From assembly GCA_001650895.1 (NCBI GenBank), contig LXYH01000031.1, positions 1 to 64,000 on the forward strand: 64,000 nucleotides of DNA, read 5' to 3'. How positions within the stretch are numbered: position 1 is the first letter of the stretch; each line of letters opens with the position of its first letter. The position numbers and the translations under genes are program-made. Below, in pieces: positions 53,580 to 62,411 of this stretch. Source of the stretch: Rhodobacteraceae bacterium EhC02 (GTDB lineage: Bacteria; Pseudomonadota; Alphaproteobacteria; Rhodobacterales; Rhodobacteraceae). Below the pieces are notes generated by a model. It saw nothing but the letters and a program-made list of their open reading frames with translations. It searched no databases and was not told where the DNA came from.

Positions 53580-54758
53580 ATGAACGGTGCCGATACCGCA
53601 TGGGTCATGGTCGCAACTGCACTGGTTTTGTTCATGACACTACCGGGGCTTGCCCTTTTTTATGGCGGCCTTGTCCGCGCACGCAACGTGCTGAGCGTGT
53701 TCATGCACTGCTTTGCGATTGCCGCCCTGATGAGCATCCTGTGGCTGATCGCGGGCTATTCCATCGCCTTCGGCACCGACAACCCCTATTGGGGCGGGCT
53801 GGGACGCGCCATGCTGATCGGTCTGACCGGCGAGGATGCTTTCGGCACGATCCCCGAGGTGGCCTTTGTCACCTTCCAGATGACCTTTGCGGTCATCACG
53901 CCGGCCCTGATCGTTGGTGCCTATGTGGAACGGATCGGCTTTGGCTTCGTGCTGCTGTTCTCGGCGCTGTGGATGCTGCTGGTCTATGCGCCGGTCACCC
54001 ACTGGATCTGGGGCGGCGGCTTCCTGTCGGCGGGCGGGATCTTTGGCGAAAACGGCGTGAAGGATTTTGCGGGCGGCATCGTGGTGCATGAAACCGCAGG
54101 CCTGGCCGCGCTCGTGCTTGCGCTGCTGCTGGGACCGCGCCTGAACAAGACCACGCCGCCGCACAATCCGGGCTATGTGGCGATCGGCGCCGCGATGCTG
54201 TGGGTGGGCTGGTTCGGCTTCAACGGCGGATCTGCGCTGGCGGCGAACGGATCGGCGGCCATGGCCATTCTGGTCACGCATATCTCGGCCGCGGCAGCCT
54301 CGCTCAGCTGGGCGCTGTGGGAACGCATCAAGTTCGGCCGCTCCTCTCTGGTCAGCATGGTCACGGGCACGATTGCGGGCCTGGCCTCGATCACGCCGGC
54401 GGCGGGGGATGTCGGCCCGCTCGAGGCGCTGGTGATCGGGACCATCGCAGGCATCATCTGCCAGGAGGCAGTTCTGTTCATCAAGAACCGCACCCGGATC
54501 GACGACACGCTTGATGTCTTTGCCGTGCACGGGCTGGGCGGGATCTTCGGCACGCTGATGATCGCCGTCTTCGGTCACGGCGCATGGCTGCCGCAGGTCG
54601 GCGGGCTGGTGATCGTGGGCATCTACACGGTGGTGGTGACCTATGTGCTGATCCGCATCGTGGCACTGGTCACGCCGCTGCGCGTGAACCGCGAGACCGA
54701 GACCAACGGGCTGGACCTGTCGGTGCATGGCGAACGCGCCTATGAGCTGACGTCCTGA
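53580..54758 (+). CDS. amtB: Ammonium transporter (AmtB family)
   Basis: A 392-residue membrane protein with 11 helices and no separate signal peptide. The twin-His pore pair is readable in GGIVVHETAGLAAL and DVFAVHGLGGIFGT; LALFYGGLVRARNVLSVF is the first-helix signature. A GAGAAA site precedes the ATG. No glnK is next to it, which differs from the usual glnK-amtB pair. The 219-bp upstream gap is AT-rich with the small palindrome CTAATTATTAG (53456-53466). Confidence 0.95.
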   Translation: MNGADTAWVMVATALVLFMTLPGLALFYGGLVRARNVLSVFMHCFAIAALMSILWLIAGYSIAFGTDNPYWGGLGRAMLIGLTGEDAFGTIPEVAFVTFQMTFAVITPALIVGAYVERIGFGFVLLFSALWMLLVYAPVTHWIWGGGFLSAGGIFGENGVKDFAGGIVVHETAGLAALVLALLLGPRLNKTTPPHNPGYVAIGAAMLWVGWFGFNGGSALAANGSAAMAILVTHISAAAASLSWALWERIKFGRSSLVSMVTGTIAGLASITPAAGDVGPLEALVIGTIAGIICQEAVLFIKNRTRIDDTLDVFAVHGLGGIFGTLMIAVFGHGAWLPQVGGLVIVGIYTVVVTYVLIRIVALVTPLRVNRETETNGLDLSVHGERAYELTS

Positions 54759-54767
54759 CAAGGCTGC

Positions 54768-54801
54768 GGCAGGCCGGGGCAGCGATGCGCCACGGCCTGC
54801 C
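54768..54801. terminator. Hairpin between convergent amtB and SDR genes
   Basis: GGCAGGCC pairs perfectly with GGCCTGCC across an 18-nt loop, 10 bp after the amtB stop and 14 bp before the SDR stop. No T-run; possible bidirectional terminator. Confidence 0.4.
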
Positions 54802-54814
54802 TGTTCTGCCCCGC

Positions 54815-55621
54815 TCAGACGCGGGGTTTGCCCAGGTGCATGCCCGCATCCACCAGAAGCAGCTCGCCCGTCACATGGCGCGATGCGTCCGACAGGAAAA
54901 AGAGCGCGGTGTCGGCGATATCCTCGGGCTCCGAGGCCACGGCCAGCGGCGCAAGGTTCTCGACGCTGCGCAGTTTGGCGGCAAACCCGTCCTCGTCCAG
55001 CGCATCCTTGAACCAGCGGGTGCCGATGAACCCCGGACAGATCGCATTGACCCGGATCGCAGGCGCCAGCGCGCGGGCCAGTGACAGGGTCATCGTGTTC
55101 AACGCCCCCTTCGATGCAGCATAGGCCACCGAGGATCCGATCCCCTTGACCCCCGCGATGGACGAGGTGTTCAGCACCGTGCTGGCCCGCCCGCTGGCCT
55201 GATAGGCCGCAACCAGCAGCGGCTTCGTGGCCTGCAGCGCCAGATAGGCTCCCACCACGTTGACCGCGTAGACATCAAGGAAATCGTCCTTTGACAGCGC
55301 GTCCAGATCGGAATGGTCGCGCGCGTGCCGGGTGATGCCCGCGTTGTTGACCAGGATATCCAGATGCCCCCAGCGCCCGGCGGCTTCGGCCAGCGCGCGG
55401 CACCCCTCCGGATCGGCGACAGAGGCCTGGACGAGCTGCACATCGGCCCCCGCCGCGCGGCAGAGGTCGGCGGCCTCTTCTGCCTCGGCGGCCGAACGCG
55501 TGTAGTTCACGATCACATCTGCGCCGCGTTGCGCCAGTTTCACGGCAATCGCACGGCCCAGCCCTGTGGCTGATCCCGTGACCAGCGCGCGGCGTCCCTC
55601 CAGATCCTTGATCTCTTGCAC
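54815..55621 (-). CDS. Short-chain dehydrogenase/reductase (SDR)
   Basis: A 268-residue classical SDR. The cofactor motif is TGSATGLG at residues ~14-21; NNAG and the catalytic Ser (NTSSIAG), Tyr and Lys (YAASK) are present. I start at the GTG at 55621 because AAGGAGG lies six bases upstream, inside a longer in-frame ATG ORF. It is divergent from the MetX-like esterase gene. Substrate unknown. Confidence 0.9.
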   Translation of the reverse strand: MQEIKDLEGRRALVTGSATGLGRAIAVKLAQRGADVIVNYTRSAAEAEEAADLCRAAGADVQLVQASVADPEGCRALAEAAGRWGHLDILVNNAGITRHARDHSDLDALSKDDFLDVYAVNVVGAYLALQATKPLLVAAYQASGRASTVLNTSSIAGVKGIGSSVAYAASKGALNTMTLSLARALAPAIRVNAICPGFIGTRWFKDALDEDGFAAKLRSVENLAPLAVASEPEDIADTALFFLSDASRHVTGELLLVDAGMHLGKPRV

Positions 55622-55651
55622 CTTGTTCCTCCTTGTCATCTTCTGTGAACA

Positions 55652-55665
55652 CGGATCACGATCCG
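55652..55665. promoter_or_regulatory. Palindrome CGGATC-AC-GATCCG in the divergent gap
   Basis: A perfect 6-bp inverted repeat with a 2-nt centre, 31 bp upstream of the SDR start and 47 bp upstream of the esterase start. It could be an operator shared by the two divergent genes. No local regulator gene is present. Confidence 0.3.
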
Positions 55666-55711
55666 CATGCTCCGCAACAAAACGCACTTCATCCCGCGAG
55701 GTCCACAGGTG

Positions 55712-56725
55712 ATGACGGATTACCAGATTTTCGAGATCGAGAACCTCATCCTGCAACGGGGTGTGACCCTGCCACGGGCCAGGATCGCCTACAAGACCTA
55801 TGGAAAGCTGGCTGCGGACAGGTCGAACGCGATCCTCTATCCCACGTCCTATGGCGCGCAGCACCATGACACCGAATGGCTGATCGGGCCGGGCCGGGTT
55901 CTGGATCCGAACGATTGGTTCATCATCATCCCCAACATGTTCGGCAACGGGCTGTCGACATCGCCCTCGAATATCGGGGCCCCGTTCGGCCCGGATCGTT
56001 TTCCGCAGATCACCCATTGGGACAACATCCATGCCCAGCGCCGCCTGCTGGCCGAGGTTTTCGGGATCGAGCGGCTGGCGATGATCTATGGCTGGTCGAT
56101 GGGCGCACAGCAGGCGCTGCACTGGGGCGCGATCTTTCCCGATCAGGTCGCCCGCATTTGCGCCCTCTGCGGATCGGCGCGTACATCCATTCACAACAAG
56201 GTCTTCCTGGAAGGCGTGCGCGCCACGCTGACGGGCGATCCGCATTGGACGGGCGATCACTTCAGAGCCCATCCCGCGCGCGGCCTGCGGGCCATGGGGC
56301 GCGTCTATGCCGGCTGGGCCATGTCGCAGGCCTTCTATCGCGAGAAGCTTTACGAGAAGGTCGGCTATGCCTCGCTCGAGGATTTTCTGGTGCGGTCATG
56401 GGAGGCGAATTTCCTGCGCCGCGATGCCCACGACCTGCTGGCAAGCCTGGACACATGGATGCAATCCGACATTTCGGACAATCCCGTCCACAAGGGCGAC
56501 CTGCAACAGGCGTTGGGGGCGATCACCGCAAGGTCGATCATCATGCCCTCGCGCACGGATCTCTATTTCACGCCCGAGGACAGCGCGATCGAGACGGCGA
56601 TGATGCCCAATGCCGAATTCCGCCCGATCGAGTCGATCTGGGGCCACCGCGCGGGCAATCCCGCGATGAACCCCGCAGACGAGGCCGTGCTGCGACAGGC
56701 CGTATCAGACCTGCTGGAGACCTGA
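55712..56725 (+). CDS. MetX-like alpha/beta hydrolase (E22-type putative esterase)
   Basis: A 337-residue protein related to homoserine O-acetyltransferase. The nucleophile Ser is in YGWSMGAQQALHWG, Asp in SRTDLYFTPED and His in WGHRAGNP. True MetX has GGSMGG and GHD motifs, so this is better seen as an esterase-like homolog. I use the ATG at 55712 (AGGTG before it). No methionine gene is nearby and no SAM riboswitch is seen upstream. Confidence 0.82.
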   Translation: MTDYQIFEIENLILQRGVTLPRARIAYKTYGKLAADRSNAILYPTSYGAQHHDTEWLIGPGRVLDPNDWFIIIPNMFGNGLSTSPSNIGAPFGPDRFPQITHWDNIHAQRRLLAEVFGIERLAMIYGWSMGAQQALHWGAIFPDQVARICALCGSARTSIHNKVFLEGVRATLTGDPHWTGDHFRAHPARGLRAMGRVYAGWAMSQAFYREKLYEKVGYASLEDFLVRSWEANFLRRDAHDLLASLDTWMQSDISDNPVHKGDLQQALGAITARSIIMPSRTDLYFTPEDSAIETAMMPNAEFRPIESIWGHRAGNPAMNPADEAVLRQAVSDLLET

Positions 56726-56746
56726 CGCGCGGGGGCCGCGCGCGGG

Positions 56747-57055
56747 TCAGTCCAGTTCGGTCCAGGGCCAGGGCTTGACGTTGCTGGCCGCCGTCTGAAA
56801 GCGTGCGGCCTTGGCAATCCAGATGCCCAGATCCGTGCCGAAATCCGCCAACCGCTTGTTCGGCTCATTGTTGTTGACCAGCATGACCACGAACTGCACC
56901 ACCGTGGCCACCCCCAGCACCGTTTGCGCCAGCGAGATCATGATCGCGATCAGGATCATGTAGAGCAGACGCATCAGCATGTTGTCCGGCTTGTCAGGCT
57001 CGATCTGTTCGCCGTTCAGACGCCCTGCGACCTTGTGTTCGTCCTCGCCCATCAT
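56747..57055 (-). CDS. DUF4389-family membrane protein
   Basis: A 102-residue protein with one long hydrophobic region (LLYMILIAIMISLAQTVLGVATVVQFVVML) that makes one or two helices, and the NNNEPNKRLADFGTDLGIWI segment characteristic of DUF4389. Start near 57055 with GAGGGG upstream. Function unknown. It is convergent with the esterase gene. Confidence 0.82.
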   Translation of the reverse strand: MMGEDEHKVAGRLNGEQIEPDKPDNMLMRLLYMILIAIMISLAQTVLGVATVVQFVVMLVNNNEPNKRLADFGTDLGIWIAKAARFQTAASNVKPWPWTELD

Positions 57056-57235
57056 CGATGATCCCCTCTGTCCGATCCGTCCGTCAAATCCGTTTCGCCG
57101 GGACCATGCCGCGGCGCTATCTTTCGATTTTACATCATGATGGCGTGAAAAGGCGACAGTAAGTTCTGTCATCCGTGGCACGGACGGCTAAACTGTCGGG
57201 CATCAAGACAAGCGACGCACAAGGGAGAAGCAGAC

Positions 57236-58228
57236 GTGAAACAGCGCCAGTTGGGCCAGGATGGCAGGATGGTGTCCGAGATCGGACTGGGATGCTGGAG
57301 CTTCGGCGGCGCCTATGGCCCGACCACCGAGGCGGAAGCCCATGACACGCTGGCGGCAGCACTGGACCTGGGTGTGGATTTCCTCGATACGGCGAATGTC
57401 TATGGCATGGGCCAGTCCGAAACGATCATCGGCAGCTATCTGAAGGGGCGGCAGGATCTGTTCACCATCGCCACCAAGGGCGGCATCCGGCGCGATCCGT
57501 CCACGGGCAAGCGAACCTTCGACAACAAGCCCGATTATCTGCGCGCCGAACTCGAGGCGTCGCTGACCCGGCTGGGGATCGACTGCGTCGATCTGTACTA
57601 CATTCACCGGCGCGACCCCGATGTGCCTATCGAAGAGGTGATGCAGATGCTTCTGGCCTTCAAGGCCGAGGGCAAGATCGGCGGCATCGGTTTTTCGGAA
57701 ATCGCGCCGGCCTCGCTGCGCCGTGCGGCGGCGGTGGGTCCTGTGGATGCGGTGCAAAGCGAATACTCTCTCTGGACCCGCCAGCCCGAGCTGGGCATGA
57801 TCCAGGCCTGCCGGGACCTTGGCGTGGCCTTCGTGCCGTTCTCGCCCGTCGGGCGGGGCATGTTCACCGACCGGGTGCCCGACCCGGCCAGCTTTGCCAA
57901 GGGCGACTTCAGGATACCGAACCCCCGCTTCCTCGAGCCGAACTTCAGCCATAACCTTGGTCAGATTGCAGCCTTCCGGGACCTCGCGCAGGAGGTTGGC
58001 TGCACCCCCGCAGCCCTGGCCATAGCCTGGTGCCTGGCGCGGGGCCCGCATCTGATCCCCATTCCCGGCACACGCAAGGCCGCACATCTGCAAGACTGCG
58101 CCGCGGGCAGCGCCTTTGCCATGACCAATGAGATCATGACCCGGATCGAACGGATCCTGCCCATCGGCTGGGCCCATGGGGACAGGTATTCCGCCGATCA
58201 GAAGCTGGGTGTCGAAGGCTACTGTTAG
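57236..58228 (+). CDS. Aldo/keto reductase
   Basis: A 330-residue NADPH-dependent oxidoreductase of the AKR superfamily, starting at a GTG behind AAGGGAG. The catalytic tetrad is Asp and Tyr in DTANVYGMGQSE, Lys in IATKGG and His in YYIHRRD; the cofactor end is IPIPGTRKAAHL. Its layout resembles YajO/Tas-type reductases. It is convergent with the Ldh-family gene. Confidence 0.92.
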   Translation: MKQRQLGQDGRMVSEIGLGCWSFGGAYGPTTEAEAHDTLAAALDLGVDFLDTANVYGMGQSETIIGSYLKGRQDLFTIATKGGIRRDPSTGKRTFDNKPDYLRAELEASLTRLGIDCVDLYYIHRRDPDVPIEEVMQMLLAFKAEGKIGGIGFSEIAPASLRRAAAVGPVDAVQSEYSLWTRQPELGMIQACRDLGVAFVPFSPVGRGMFTDRVPDPASFAKGDFRIPNPRFLEPNFSHNLGQIAAFRDLAQEVGCTPAALAIAWCLARGPHLIPIPGTRKAAHLQDCAAGSAFAMTNEIMTRIERILPIGWAHGDRYSADQKLGVEGYC

Positions 58229-58241
58229 GCCGCCCGACGGT

Positions 58242-59312
58242 TCAGGCCGCCGAGAACCGGTCGATCTGATCCTGCGGCACCCCTGCTGTGCGGGCCGTGT
58301 CCAGCAACTGGCCCCATGTGCCCGGATCAACGGGAATGCCGCCTGCCTGACGGTCTTGCGCGCAGGCGCGTTCGGGATCGCCGGGAAATTGCACGGCCTC
58401 GACCCCCGGCGCGGGCGGCGAGCCCTTCACCCAGGCGGTATATGCATCCATGTCACGGTTGAAATCCGCGCCCGCACCAAGGGCATCGGGGGCGATGAGG
58501 ATCGCCATCATGTTGTTGATGATGCGCGACGGCACCTGCCGGTCGGGCGCAAAGGCCCCGCCCCCGCTGAAGGATCCGCCCAGGATGTCACCCAGCAGCG
58601 CCAGGCCAAAGCCCTTGTGCGCCCCGAAAGTCGTCAGCGCGCCAAGGGGGCTGTCGAACATCACCGCAGGGTCGTTGGTCGGCCGCCCTGCGGCATCTAT
58701 CAAGGCGCCGTCGGCCACGGTCTTGCCGCTCAGATGCGCCACGCGCACCTTGCCCTTGGCGATCGTGCTGGTCGCCATGTCCAGCAGGAACATCGGGTTC
58801 TTGTCCGTGGCCGGGATCGCCGTGCAATAGGGGTTGGTCACGAAGCGCCCGTCGCTTCCACCGAACGGCGCCACAAGCGGCTGGGCCGTCTGCACATTCG
58901 CATAGATGATGCAGATGAAACCGGCCTCGGCGGCCATTGCGCCCCAATCGGCCAAGCGCCCCAGGTGAAAGCTGTTGCGCAGCGACAGGACAGCGATCTG
59001 GTTCTCCCTCGCCCGCTGGATCGCCATATCCATCGCCTGCTCGGCGATGATATGGCCAAAGCCCCGTTGTCCGTCCACCAGAAGGAAGGGACCGTTTTCA
59101 CGCACCAGCTGCGCCTGCGCCGCCGGGTCCAGCTGACCGGCCATGACCCCCTCGACATAGGCCGGGATCATGCCGACACCGTGGCTGTCATGCCCTGTCA
59201 GATTGGCACCCACAAGGCGCGTCGCCACCCGGCGCGCCGCATCGGCATCTGCCCCGGCATGGGACAGGATCGCGGTGGCAAGGGATGTCAGATTGTCGGC
59301 GGAAATCTTCAT
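58242..59312 (-). CDS. Malate/L-lactate dehydrogenase-family oxidoreductase (Ldh_2)
   Basis: A 356-residue NAD(P)-dependent enzyme of the AllD/YlbC/ComC family, whose fold differs from classical LDH. The catalytic His is in GHDSHGVGMIPAY; FGAHKGFGLALLGDILGG is another hallmark. Start at the ATG at 59312, with only a distant GGA. Possible substrates are sulfolactate, malate, ureidoglycolate or delta-1-piperideine-2-carboxylate. ComC sulfolactate dehydrogenase belongs to this family, an intriguing but unproven link to the cysteate genes. Confidence 0.88.
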   Translation of the reverse strand: MKISADNLTSLATAILSHAGADADAARRVATRLVGANLTGHDSHGVGMIPAYVEGVMAGQLDPAAQAQLVRENGPFLLVDGQRGFGHIIAEQAMDMAIQRARENQIAVLSLRNSFHLGRLADWGAMAAEAGFICIIYANVQTAQPLVAPFGGSDGRFVTNPYCTAIPATDKNPMFLLDMATSTIAKGKVRVAHLSGKTVADGALIDAAGRPTNDPAVMFDSPLGALTTFGAHKGFGLALLGDILGGSFSGGGAFAPDRQVPSRIINNMMAILIAPDALGAGADFNRDMDAYTAWVKGSPPAPGVEAVQFPGDPERACAQDRQAGGIPVDPGTWGQLLDTARTAGVPQDQIDRFSAA

Positions 59313-59886
59313 GGGCGCAGGGCTTTCCTTGAGATGGCGATGTTGCGGCGCGCGGCGCAAGACCCCGGCAGGGCCCTGAAACGGATGCTGCCCATTTATG
59401 TTGCGAGGGTCGACAAGGCGTCAAGCGCGGATGCACCCCGCTTTCGTTCCGGGGACCGATCACAGATGCGCAATCAGGTCCAACAAGCAAAGATTGCGAT
59501 CTTCTGAAACTTTCGACGCAAAAGATCCTGGTGGCCGTTTGATGCTGTTCACGGCCCCTCGCCGATCACGGCGGCCTGGACACCAGATGACGTGGCTAAC
59601 GGCGCGACTATACCAAATGGTAGTCCAAAAACGCGATTTTCGGCAGCACAACAGCCGCCTTCCAGCCGTGCCCCAGAAAACACAATTCACTAAAAATCTA
59701 TCTTTAGCATAGTGTTATGAGGCGGAATTGACATAAAATCTCCTCAAAGTTGATTTTAATGGGTGTGAAGCAGAGACATTGAACGACACGCTGCAGATGG
59801 TCGCAAGGGATGTGCCGGCACCGGAACGCGGCACGAAAAAAGATGCGCACCGCCTGATGACACGCGAGCATGAAGGAAGGATCACA
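59313..59886. other. 574-bp gene-free stretch before the curli genes
   Basis: No ORF here has convincing codon usage or a ribosome site. The right half is AT-rich (around 59680-59760) with a TTGACA box at 59728-59733 but no good -10 at 17 bp, only TTTAAT further on. This is probably the csgF-csgG promoter region with a long leader. Confidence 0.6.
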
Positions 59887-60387
59887 ATGATCACGATACG
59901 GGACATAGAGGCACAAGGCAGACCGTTGCGCCGGGCCGCGGCCGGGCTGCTGCTGGCATCCAGCCTGTCCGCGCTGGGACAGGCCGCCGTAGCGCAGGAC
60001 CTTGTCTATACGCCGATCAACCCCTCTTTCGGGGGCAGCCCGCTGAACTCGTCGCATCTGTTGTCCATCGCCAATGCGCAGCGCTCGGCGACCGCGCGCG
60101 ATGCGGAAACGAATGATGGCCTCAGCGGAACCGGCATCGATACGCCCAGCACATCAAACGCCGACCTCTTCGTGCGCCAGCTGGAAGGCCGCCTGCTGTC
60201 GGCGCTGGCCAGCCAGGTCACGGACGCGATCTTTGGCGAGAACCCGCAGGATGGCGGCCTGGTGACCTTCGGCACGACCACCGTCGAATTCCAGCGCACG
60301 CTCGACTCCATTCGCCTGGTCATCATCGACTCTCTGGATGGGACTGTAACCGAAATCGTGGTCCCGCAACTTGTAACCGCAGGCTGA
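59887..60387 (+). CDS. csgF: Curli assembly protein CsgF
   Basis: A 166-residue secreted protein. The signal peptide ends AVAQD, and the mature start DLVYTPINPSFGGSPLNSSHLLSIANAQ is the highly conserved CsgF motif that inserts in the CsgG pore. The start at ATG 59887 has GGAAGGATC before it. CsgF couples subunit export to nucleation at the cell surface. It is the first gene of the curli block. Confidence 0.94.
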   Translation: MITIRDIEAQGRPLRRAAAGLLLASSLSALGQAAVAQDLVYTPINPSFGGSPLNSSHLLSIANAQRSATARDAETNDGLSGTGIDTPSTSNADLFVRQLEGRLLSALASQVTDAIFGENPQDGGLVTFGTTTVEFQRTLDSIRLVIIDSLDGTVTEIVVPQLVTAG

Positions 60388-60443
60388 TCCTTCTTTCAAA
60401 AATATGACGCCCGAAAACGGGCGCAATGCATTGAGGCAAGCAT

Positions 60444-61526
60444 ATGACAGATACCAAGACCCCCTGGCGCCGGAAGGCGCAGGCGATCGCCATGACTCTG
60501 ACCAGCGCGGCCTTGGTCGCGGGCTGCACCAGTACACTGCCCGAAGCCTACGAGAGCGAATACATGGCCTCGGTCGGCAATCTGACCACCCAGAATCGTG
60601 CCCTGCGCGAGGTGCCGCCACCAAAGCAGCGCATCATGGTTTCGGTCTATGACTTCCCGGACCTGACCGGCCAGTACCGCGAACGCGAGAATATCCAATC
60701 GGTGTCGCGCGCCGTGACGCAGGGCGGCGCCCCGATCCTGATCGGCGCATTGCAGGATGCCGGAAACCGGCGCTGGTTCACCGTCCTGGACCGGTCGAAC
60801 CTGGAATCCCTGGTACGCGAACGCACCATCGTGACCGAGATGCGCCGCCAGTATCGCGGCGAAACCACGATAGATCCTTCGGCCCTGGCACCGCTGGCCC
60901 ATGCGGGCATCATCCTGCAAGGCGGCATCATCGGCTATGACACCAACACCATGACAGGTGGCGCCGGTGCGCGTTACCTGGGGATCGGCGGCGATCGCCA
61001 GTGGAAGCTTGACGTGGTCACCGTCAGCCTGCGCGCGGTGTCGACCGCAACCGGCGAGGTTCTGGCCAATGTCGTCGTGCGCAAGCCGCTGGCCTCCTAT
61101 TCGGATCGCGGCAGCATCTTCAGCTATGTCGCCCTGGACGAACTGCTTGAGGCCGAAGTCGGTCGCGCCAGCAACGAGCCGCGCCAGATTGCCGTGCAGC
61201 AAGCCATTGAAAAGGCTGTGATGGCCCTGATTGCGGAAGGGGCAGAGGCCGGGATCTGGTCTTTCGCAAACGATGCAGAGGGCCAGCAATATCTGACCGG
61301 GTATCGTGCGCAGCTTTACGACAACGAGATCCCTGCCTCGGCGCAGGTCCGTGGCCGCCCGATGACCGCGAACCCTGCGGCCACGGTCCAGACCCGTCCC
61401 CGCGCGCTTCCGCGCGTCAGCGAGCGGCTTTTGTCGCCCGCCTCGGGCGGCGCCGCACCAAGCGTCAGCAGCCAGGTCGCACCGCCCCCGCCCGCCGCAC
61501 CCCTGCCGGATGAGGTCGTGGGATAA
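60444..61526 (+). CDS. csgG: Curli secretion channel CsgG
   Basis: A 360-residue outer-membrane lipoprotein that forms the nonameric curli export pore. Lipobox LVAGC at about residues 24-28. The family core includes IMVSVYDFPDLTGQYRERE, LIGALQDAGNRRWFTVLDRSNLESLVRERTIV and YLGIGGDRQWKLDVVTVSLRAV. About 60 residues of Pro-rich C-terminal extension follow the usual end. It lies 56 bp after csgF across a small hairpin (60408-60423). Confidence 0.96.
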   Translation: MTDTKTPWRRKAQAIAMTLTSAALVAGCTSTLPEAYESEYMASVGNLTTQNRALREVPPPKQRIMVSVYDFPDLTGQYRERENIQSVSRAVTQGGAPILIGALQDAGNRRWFTVLDRSNLESLVRERTIVTEMRRQYRGETTIDPSALAPLAHAGIILQGGIIGYDTNTMTGGAGARYLGIGGDRQWKLDVVTVSLRAVSTATGEVLANVVVRKPLASYSDRGSIFSYVALDELLEAEVGRASNEPRQIAVQQAIEKAVMALIAEGAEAGIWSFANDAEGQQYLTGYRAQLYDNEIPASAQVRGRPMTANPAATVQTRPRALPRVSERLLSPASGGAAPSVSSQVAPPPPAAPLPDEVVG

Positions 61527-61537
61527 CAGATACGAAC

Positions 61538-61578
61538 ATGGCGAGCATTGTTCGCAAAAGCGAAACAATGCTCGCCAT
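61538..61578. terminator. Long hairpin after csgG
   Basis: ATGGCGAGCATTGTTCGC pairs with its complement GCGAACAATGCTCGCCAT, present with one extra A as a bulge, across an AAAA loop: an 18-bp stem starting 12 bp after csgG. The following bases (TTTGC) are only weakly T-rich. It may end the csgFG message or partly attenuate into the curlin gene. Confidence 0.65.
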
Positions 61579-61761
61579 TTGCAAACTTTGTCTGCGTTTT
61601 CAGCAGGGGATTCCATACGCAGCAGACGCAGGTCGGGGATACACCCGATCTTGCGGGCCAAAGCGAACACAATCGCGCCAACAACACAATCATAAGTAAT
61701 TAATTAGTTTTCAATACAGCAGACCGCATGCTACTCTTTGGAGAGTGTCAGAGGATTTTTT

Positions 61762-62403
61762 ATGACTGTTATCAAAGCATTTATTCGCCCCGTCCCATGC
61801 GCTGCGCTGCTGTCCCTTCTCGGCTCGGTCTCTTTTGCCGGAGATGGCAACCAGATCTATATCCTGCAAAACAGCCCGCTCGGCATCGCCGGAAACAACG
61901 CGCTGCAAGTTGACCAGACACAGGCGACCAATGCGACCGTCGCCGGTGCCTTTGATGCGGCTGCCAGCAGCACACCGGCACTTCAGGACGGCACCGACAA
62001 CTTCGGGCAGATCCTGATGATGGGCAACGGTGGGCAAGTGGCCTTCCTGCAATCGGGCGACGGCAACAATGCAACCGTCAGCATGGCCGCGGCCCTTGGG
62101 CTGGCCTACATGAAACAGGACGGAAACGACAACAGCGCCACCCTGACCCTGGCCCCTCTGGCGTCCAGCGGTGCCATTCGCCAGATCGGCAATGGCAACC
62201 TGGCAGACCTGAGCGTGACCGGCGCAGGTGCCTCGGGCAGCCTGACCCAGATCGGCGACAACAACCAGTTCGGCCTGACCGTCAGCGGTGCCGGGGCAAA
62301 CGTGTCCTACACGGCGATCGGAAACAACCTGGCACCGGCCGGCACCAGTCCGGTCGTGATCTCGAACGGCGGGTCGGTCACGATTACCCAAACCCAGTTC
62401 TGA
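61762..62403 (+). CDS. Curlin-like fibre subunit (CsgA/CsgB family)
   Basis: A 213-residue secreted protein. The signal peptide ends near SFAGD. The mature part has irregular curlin repeats rich in Gln, Asn and Gly, such as VAFLQSGDGNNATV, AYMKQDGNDNSATL, AIRQIGNGNLADLSV and SLTQIGDNNQFGLTV. Repeats are less regular than in enteric CsgA, suggesting a nucleator (CsgB-like) role. GAGGA lies upstream of the ATG, and the palindrome TAATTAATTA (61697-61706) lies in the 235-bp gap before it. Confidence 0.88.
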   Translation: MTVIKAFIRPVPCAALLSLLGSVSFAGDGNQIYILQNSPLGIAGNNALQVDQTQATNATVAGAFDAAASSTPALQDGTDNFGQILMMGNGGQVAFLQSGDGNNATVSMAAALGLAYMKQDGNDNSATLTLAPLASSGAIRQIGNGNLADLSVTGAGASGSLTQIGDNNQFGLTVSGAGANVSYTAIGNNLAPAGTSPVVISNGGSVTITQTQF

Positions 62404-62411
62404 GGCTGCGG

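Noticed and set aside
55622-55711. SAM-II riboswitch before the MetX-like gene
   Set aside because: The 90-bp gap shows only a small palindrome and no pseudoknot-like conserved blocks.
59460-59690. A 76-codon minus-strand ORF in the long gap before csgF
   Set aside because: No ribosome site, atypical residue content (many Cys, Trp, Arg) and no recognisable domain.
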